Of a DNA stretch of 47,358 nt, positions 42,480-47,358 are shown in pieces (position 1 is the stretch's first letter; the number at the start of each line of letters is the position of its first letter). Origin of the DNA: Candidatus Colivivens caballi (GTDB lineage: Bacteria > Bacteroidota > Bacteroidia > Bacteroidales > Bacteroidaceae); assembly GCA_018065565.1 (NCBI GenBank), contig JAGHSZ010000036.1, positions 1 to 47,358 of the forward strand, read 5' to 3'. The position numbers and the translations under genes were made by a program. The notes beneath the pieces are model-generated. The model was not told the origin of the DNA, searched no databases, and was given only the letters and a program-made list of their open reading frames with translations.

Positions 42480-43733
42480 ATGAATAAATTATTTAAGTTT
42501 ACAGCATGCAGCTTTCTTGCCGTTGCACTGGCAGGCGTTGTAGCCACTTCATGTAGCAACGACGACATGGGTCCTTCTATCTTTGATACAACAGAGTACC
42601 CACTCGACCGCACAAAGCAGACATTCCCACTCGACACATTCTGCAAGGTCAACTTCCTCGAACCATACAACCTCAAGTACATGTACCTGATGGAGGACAA
42701 GGGTTCAAACATGGACTATAACCTCATCCCTTGCAGTTACGACCAGAGCATCACACTTGCAGTGCTCTGCAAGTACCTTTGGTATGATGTATATAAGGAC
42801 AGCGTTGACAACGGACTCATCTTCCTCAAGAAGTACTCACCACGCATCATCCATGTCATCGGTTCACCAGCCTACAACCCAGTACAGGGCACCATGGAAC
42901 TTGGTACAGCCGAAGGCGGCCTGAAGATTACGCTCTACAATGCCAACTCAATGTCGCCAAACGACATCAGCTACATGAATGAGTATTTCTTCAAGACCAT
43001 GCACCATGAGTTCTCGCACATCCTTCACCAGAACATCAACTATCCAACCGATTTCAACCTCATCTCTCGTGGACGCTATGAAATCCAGACTTGGAACGAC
43101 ACACCTGACTCTGTATGTCTCGGTCGTGGTTTCGTATCTCCTTACGCATCATCACAGCCTCGTGAGGACTGGGTGGAAATCATTGCAAACTACATCGTAA
43201 AGGATACCATTACATGGAACCACATGCTCAACACAGCAAGTTTCGAATGGGAAATTGCCGACGATGTCGATGCTGCATACTGGAAGAAGCTGGATGCTCA
43301 GGCAAAGGCTGGCATGATCAACCGCGACTCTGTTGGCTACTACCTCAAGACATCATCAACTTCTGGAACTACAGATGCAACCTACTCAATTGTCCGCAAG
43401 TCAATCCAGCGTGACGCTGACAACAAGTATGCCGTTACTGACGAAGATGGCAACATCGTCTTTATCCACCCAAGTGGTCAGGACGGACGCACCACCATTC
43501 TCCAGAAACTTGCAATGGCTAAGGAATGGCTGCTTAAAAACTACAACTACGACCTCGACAAGGTCCGTATGGGTGTACAGCGTCGCCAGTGGCTCACCGA
43601 TGCCAACGGTAACTTCGTATTCGATGCAAATGGTGACTTCATCAACAACTTGACTTACACGCGTGCCGATGGAACTACTGTTCTTGATTCACTTCGTCAG
43701 CAAGTACTTAAATTCAAAGAATTACAGAAATAA
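42480..43733 (+). CDS. Putative zinc-binding metallopeptidase lipoprotein
   Basis: The 417-residue protein has a lipoprotein signal ending VVATSC. The zinc-protease motif HEFSH lies at 176-180 (HHEFSHILHQN), fitting a Bacteroidetes family of putative zinc-binding metallopeptidases found in SusC/SusD loci. The third metal ligand is not assigned with certainty. It lies 19 bp after SusD and 12 bp before the DUF4302 gene, all in one transcript. A protein or glycoprotein substrate for the locus is inferred from this gene, not shown. Confidence 0.85.
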   Translation: MNKLFKFTACSFLAVALAGVVATSCSNDDMGPSIFDTTEYPLDRTKQTFPLDTFCKVNFLEPYNLKYMYLMEDKGSNMDYNLIPCSYDQSITLAVLCKYLWYDVYKDSVDNGLIFLKKYSPRIIHVIGSPAYNPVQGTMELGTAEGGLKITLYNANSMSPNDISYMNEYFFKTMHHEFSHILHQNINYPTDFNLISRGRYEIQTWNDTPDSVCLGRGFVSPYASSQPREDWVEIIANYIVKDTITWNHMLNTASFEWEIADDVDAAYWKKLDAQAKAGMINRDSVGYYLKTSSTSGTTDATYSIVRKSIQRDADNKYAVTDEDGNIVFIHPSGQDGRTTILQKLAMAKEWLLKNYNYDLDKVRMGVQRRQWLTDANGNFVFDANGDFINNLTYTRADGTTVLDSLRQQVLKFKELQK

Positions 43734-43745
43734 CATTATAGGAAT

Positions 43746-45086
43746 ATGAAAAAGACAGTTTTATATAAAGGCCTCATGCTCACAGCACTCTCAGCACTGG
43801 CATTCTCAAGTTGCCAGCGCGAGGAGGACGACCTCTGGGACAAGAGTGCGGCAGAGCGTGTCAATGAGTCTATTTCAATCTATGAGCAGCGTTTTTCATC
43901 TTCTAAGGGTGGCTGGGTTATGGAGTACTATCCAACTAACTCAGGTGAAGATCCAACCGGCATCGGTTATCTTATCCTTGCTGACATCAAGGCTGACGGT
44001 TCAGTCCGTATGGCTATGAAAAACATCGTCTCAGATGGTGTTTATGTCGAGGATACATCACTCTGGCAGATTATTCGCGACACAGGTCCAGTCCTCTCGT
44101 TCAACTCTTACAACAAGTGCATCCACGAATTCTGCGACCCTTCTATTTATGACCTTGGAAATGGTTTGGGCGGCGACTACGAATTTGTCATCACTGACAT
44201 GCAGGAGGACGCACAGATCGGTTTCGTCAAGGGAAAGAAGAGCCGTGCATACATCCGTATGATTCGTCTGGCAGAAGGAACCGACTATGAGCAGTACCTC
44301 GACAGTGTCAACAACTTCCAGGCAACTTATTTCTCATCATCAGCACCAAACAAACTGATAATGGACTTTGCCGGAGAACTCAAGTACATGGACGAGGCTT
44401 CAACAACCACTCCTAACATATATCCAGTCAATGGCGACCCAATTTCCGACGAAAACTATCAGGTGTTCATCATCAGCAAGCGCGACGGCAAAATGTATCT
44501 CCGCTTCAAGGATGCTCTCCCTGTTAATGACGAAATCGGTAAGGTTCAGGAGTTTGTCTGGGACGAAACTCTCGGACAGTTCAATGGAGTTGACAACCCA
44601 GCATGCACCATCAAGGGCGAAAACCCTGCACAGTTCTTTGCTGACCAGCTCAACAACAACGGTGCTGTATGGACATGGAACACCAAGTCTGAATTGTCTG
44701 ACTCAATTGCAACTCTCTTCACCAACCTCGGCAACCAGCTCAAGAAGGTCAACAAGAACTATGCTTTCAGCAGCATGCAGTTAAAGAAGAATACCAAGAA
44801 TCAGGTCGTTCTCGTTGTAAACTACACCAACAACCGCAAGGCCACTTCTTGTTCATACAATTTCAACTGCGAAGCACTCGAAAACGGCAATGTCAAGCTG
44901 ACATACATCGAACCTGTTGACAATGGTTCAGCCAACATCAAGAATGCCATCGAAGGCATTTCACAGATGATTGACATCCTCGATGGAGAAGTCATCGTTG
45001 CATCAAACGGCAACAACTTCGACCTCACAAAGGTACGCATCACACCTTCTGATGCTCCTGACGCTTGGTTCGTTGCTTCAATGTAA
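43746..45086 (+). CDS. DUF4302 family lipoprotein
   Basis: This 446-residue lipoprotein has a signal ending LAFSSC. The start of the mature protein, QREEDDLWDKSAAERVNES, followed by GGWVMEYYPT, is typical of DUF4302 members, which accompany SusC/SusD and the zinc metallopeptidase in Bacteroidetes. Function is unknown; many such proteins bind ligands at the surface. Only beta-rich segments and no catalytic motif are seen. Confidence 0.87.
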   Translation: MKKTVLYKGLMLTALSALAFSSCQREEDDLWDKSAAERVNESISIYEQRFSSSKGGWVMEYYPTNSGEDPTGIGYLILADIKADGSVRMAMKNIVSDGVYVEDTSLWQIIRDTGPVLSFNSYNKCIHEFCDPSIYDLGNGLGGDYEFVITDMQEDAQIGFVKGKKSRAYIRMIRLAEGTDYEQYLDSVNNFQATYFSSSAPNKLIMDFAGELKYMDEASTTTPNIYPVNGDPISDENYQVFIISKRDGKMYLRFKDALPVNDEIGKVQEFVWDETLGQFNGVDNPACTIKGENPAQFFADQLNNNGAVWTWNTKSELSDSIATLFTNLGNQLKKVNKNYAFSSMQLKKNTKNQVVLVVNYTNNRKATSCSYNFNCEALENGNVKLTYIEPVDNGSANIKNAIEGISQMIDILDGEVIVASNGNNFDLTKVRITPSDAPDAWFVASM

Positions 45087-45106
45087 TATCAATCCTACAC
45101 GACACA

Positions 45107-45162
45107 CGGCTGGGGCATCCTTCCACTGAGGTTTGTTTCCAGAATGGCAGTAACCCCAGCCG
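45107..45162 (+). terminator. Possible hairpin after the DUF4302 gene
   Basis: CGGCTGGGG (45107-45115) and CCCCAGCCG (45154-45162) form a 9-bp stem around a 38-nt loop. The following T content is modest, so this may be a terminator or a processing structure before the last gene. Confidence 0.45.
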
Positions 45163-45268
45163 ATGTTTCCTCATTCTTCACATTTGTTTTAGTCAAACAG
45201 AAGATTTAGTTAAAGCAAGTAAACGCATATTTAATTAACATATTTTATTCACAACAAAATTAACGACT

Positions 45269-47358
45269 ATGATTAAAAGATTACTTTTAGTTAGTGCCGC
45301 TGCTGTCATCGCAACAAGCAGTTTCGCACAGAAGAAGGCAGAAAAAGTGCATCATGCATTTGATGCACAGGCTGTAAGAGGTATTGAACTGTCAAAAGAC
45401 TTTACGAAGAGTGTTGTCTCTACATCAGTGAAGTCAATATCTCCTCGCACAAGTTTCGCTACAGGCACATATTATGAAGTACCTTCAGGACTTTTGTATT
45501 ATGGATTCAATGAAGAGGGCTCGGGCTATTATCCAACCTATTTCTGTGCTCCAGCTTGGTCAGATGTTAAGTTCCCTTATAACTACACAAAGAGCAAGTT
45601 TAAGCCAACTTGGAAGATTGCTTATCCTGCATCTACAACAAGTGACGCTCGTGAATACGGTATTGAATACTGGGGCGAGGACAATCAGACTGACTCAATC
45701 GTGACATTCTATGGTTTTGGCACAATGTCAATATATGCAATGCCAACAATGACTCTCGGCGTTCAGGATTTCCGCCAGGGTGATGATAATAAATATTATA
45801 AAAAAAATGATCAGATATTAAATGAGAATTATTACCCTCGCTTAAGGAACACTTATGAAATATCACCTCTGACTAACTTTGATGCTCACTCGGCTGAGGG
45901 GTATCGTTATTACGGTACTGGGGCATGTAATGGATATCTTTATGGTTCAGGAGAAATGAATGGCACTCTAATTTCTTCTGTTTTTCAGGAAATGGGAACT
46001 ACATTGGCTCCTCTTTATATTGAAAGTGCATTCTGTTCGATTCTGTCACGCAGTGCAAATGCTCCTATGCCAGAGGGAACTCAACTGACGCTTACATACT
46101 ACAACCCTGAAACCCTTGTTGAATATGGCAGCATGGCGCTCACAACAGATAATCTTCTGCCTTCAATATATAATGGAGAACAGGAAAGCGTAGATACAGA
46201 TGAATATGGAACTTGGTATTATCATGATGCTCATTTTGCAAACTTAGTTGAAGATGAGTTTGGTAATATGTCAGAAGAACCAATAGTTATTGATGGCCCA
46301 TGGGCAATCGAAGTTTCTGGCCTTGATCAGGAAGGAGTTGATGTAGGTTTCATCGGTGCAGGTAATAGTCAAGATAACATAATGCCAGAGGCTTATTTTG
46401 TTGTTGGTGAGCATGCATACCATTACACTAGTGAGCCTCTCTCAATGTTCTTCACATTCAACGCAATGTACGACAAGTCTGTCATCGTAACTGAAGCTCA
46501 GCTCAATGACGGTACAGAAATTAAGGATCTCAATGTATTCAAGGTATCTGACGACGGTCAGTCAATCTCTTGTGGCTCATTTGCAGACCTCGACTATGTA
46601 TGGGTAAAGACTGCTGCTCCTTGGTATGGTTACGATTATGATGAAAACGATGAGTTCTTCATCTTCAACGAGACAAATGCTGACCAGGAATTCTACTACC
46701 TCGATGTTGCAGAAGGCGAAGAATATCCAGAATGGGTAACTTCTTATGCTGCTGATGTTCAGGACTGGGCTAACGACGATCTCGATGAATACGGTGCTGT
46801 TTATCTCACATTCCAGTGCGAACCACTTCCAGCAGGCGTTAAGGGTCGTAAGGCTGAACTCTATGTATATGGCCGTGGTTGCGTTTCTGATGAACCAATC
46901 GTTCTCATCCAGGGTGAAGTTGAAGAAGAAGAACCACTCGCAGGTGATGCTAACAGCGACGGTGCTGTAAATGTATCTGACATCTCTGCTGTTGCAAGCT
47001 ATATCCTTGGCGATGCTCCAGAAGCATTCAATGAAGCAAATGCTGATGCTAACGGTGACAGCGAAATCAATGTAGGCGACATCAGCGCTATCGCTAATTT
47101 CATCCTCAACGGCAGTGAGTCAAATGCTAAGACTATCCTCGCATCTGAAATTAATTCTGCAACTCTCACACTCTCTGCTGACGAAGTTGTAGCAGGTCAG
47201 GAGTTCGAACTCAATGTTGACCTCAACAATGCAGAAGACCCAATCTGTGGTGTTCAGGCTGACATCTATCTCCCAGCAGGACTCGAATTCGTAACAGACG
47301 AATACGATGACCCAGTTATGGAAGGTGGTCGTTCAACTAAGATCACAACAAGTGGTGC
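45269..47358 (+). CDS. Large secreted protein, dockerin-like pair plus cohesin-like start (partial)
   Basis: ATG at 45269 opens a frame that stays open to the window edge (696 codons). MIKRLLLVSAAAVIATSSFAQ is a signal peptide, so it is exported. Residues about 559-616 hold two calcium-loop repeats, DANSDGAVNVSDISAVASYIL and DANGDSEINVGDISAIANFIL-like, which match dockerin type I segments. The last 65 residues, from SATLTLSADEVVAGQ, resemble the start of a cohesin-type beta domain. The first 550 residues are beta-rich and unrecognised. The C-terminus, which could carry a secretion-system sorting domain, is outside the window. It follows the DUF4302 gene on the same strand but after a 182-bp gap. 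Confidence 0.8.
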   Translation, partial: MIKRLLLVSAAAVIATSSFAQKKAEKVHHAFDAQAVRGIELSKDFTKSVVSTSVKSISPRTSFATGTYYEVPSGLLYYGFNEEGSGYYPTYFCAPAWSDVKFPYNYTKSKFKPTWKIAYPASTTSDAREYGIEYWGEDNQTDSIVTFYGFGTMSIYAMPTMTLGVQDFRQGDDNKYYKKNDQILNENYYPRLRNTYEISPLTNFDAHSAEGYRYYGTGACNGYLYGSGEMNGTLISSVFQEMGTTLAPLYIESAFCSILSRSANAPMPEGTQLTLTYYNPETLVEYGSMALTTDNLLPSIYNGEQESVDTDEYGTWYYHDAHFANLVEDEFGNMSEEPIVIDGPWAIEVSGLDQEGVDVGFIGAGNSQDNIMPEAYFVVGEHAYHYTSEPLSMFFTFNAMYDKSVIVTEAQLNDGTEIKDLNVFKVSDDGQSISCGSFADLDYVWVKTAAPWYGYDYDENDEFFIFNETNADQEFYYLDVAEGEEYPEWVTSYAADVQDWANDDLDEYGAVYLTFQCEPLPAGVKGRKAELYVYGRGCVSDEPIVLIQGEVEEEEPLAGDANSDGAVNVSDISAVASYILGDAPEAFNEANADANGDSEINVGDISAIANFILNGSESNAKTILASEINSATLTLSADEVVAGQEFELNVDLNNAEDPICGVQADIYLPAGLEFVTDEYDDPVMEGGRSTKITTSG

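Overview
The window looks like chromosome from a Prevotella-like member of the Bacteroidales. Four signs support this: promoters of the Bacteroidetes type (TTTG near -33 and TAnnTTTG near -7) at several starts, a SusC/SusD outer-membrane pair, a MurF-alanine racemase fusion, and several families largely confined to Bacteroidetes (DUF4294, DUF2851, DUF4254, GSCFA, DUF4302). Genus is inferred from gene content and style only.

Layout. 1-1700 is almost gene-free: the last 24 codons of one gene, a promoter driving a short three-hairpin RNA, a 172-bp inverted-repeat element, a 251-bp array of 22-bp palindromic units, and a possible minus-strand RNA. 1712-4665 (minus) is ddl, an RluD-type pseudouridine synthase and a PASTA-domain membrane protein; a DUF4294 gene diverges from them. 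5663-9487 (minus) is metK-dapB-lepB. 9749-11083 (+) is a DUF2851 gene. 11327-19528 (minus) carries a CapA-like lipoprotein, a YARHG/DUF3160 lipoprotein, a small lipoprotein, two half-size chromate-type transporters, an LpxL-type acyltransferase, a family 9 glycosyltransferase and a DUF4254 protein, mostly envelope and LPS work. A tRNA-Arg(CCU) lies at 19624-19695.

The most unusual region is 19772-28260 (minus): five tightly packed genes encoding a vWA-like lipoprotein, a four-helix membrane protein with an apparently frame-broken Ser/Asn-rich tail, a tubulin/FtsZ-like protein, an 1167-residue protein with an actin/Hsp70-like ATPase core, and a single-pass protein with a periplasmic head and a cytosolic coiled coil. 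Together they look like an uncharacterised envelope-spanning cytoskeletal machine.

28413-36876 (+) is housekeeping: GSCFA hydrolase, MurF-Alr, a 63-residue protein, pyrE, an SRPBCC protein, argH, an aldo/keto reductase and a lipoprotein with two CxxC pairs. From 37022 to the window edge is a SusC/SusD utilisation locus with a zinc metallopeptidase lipoprotein, a DUF4302 lipoprotein and a large secreted protein with a dockerin-like pair followed by a cohesin-like start; the last gene is cut by the window end. Two copies of a 182-bp dispersed repeat lie at 11135 and 32966, and 9-bp microsatellites sit in two intergenic gaps.
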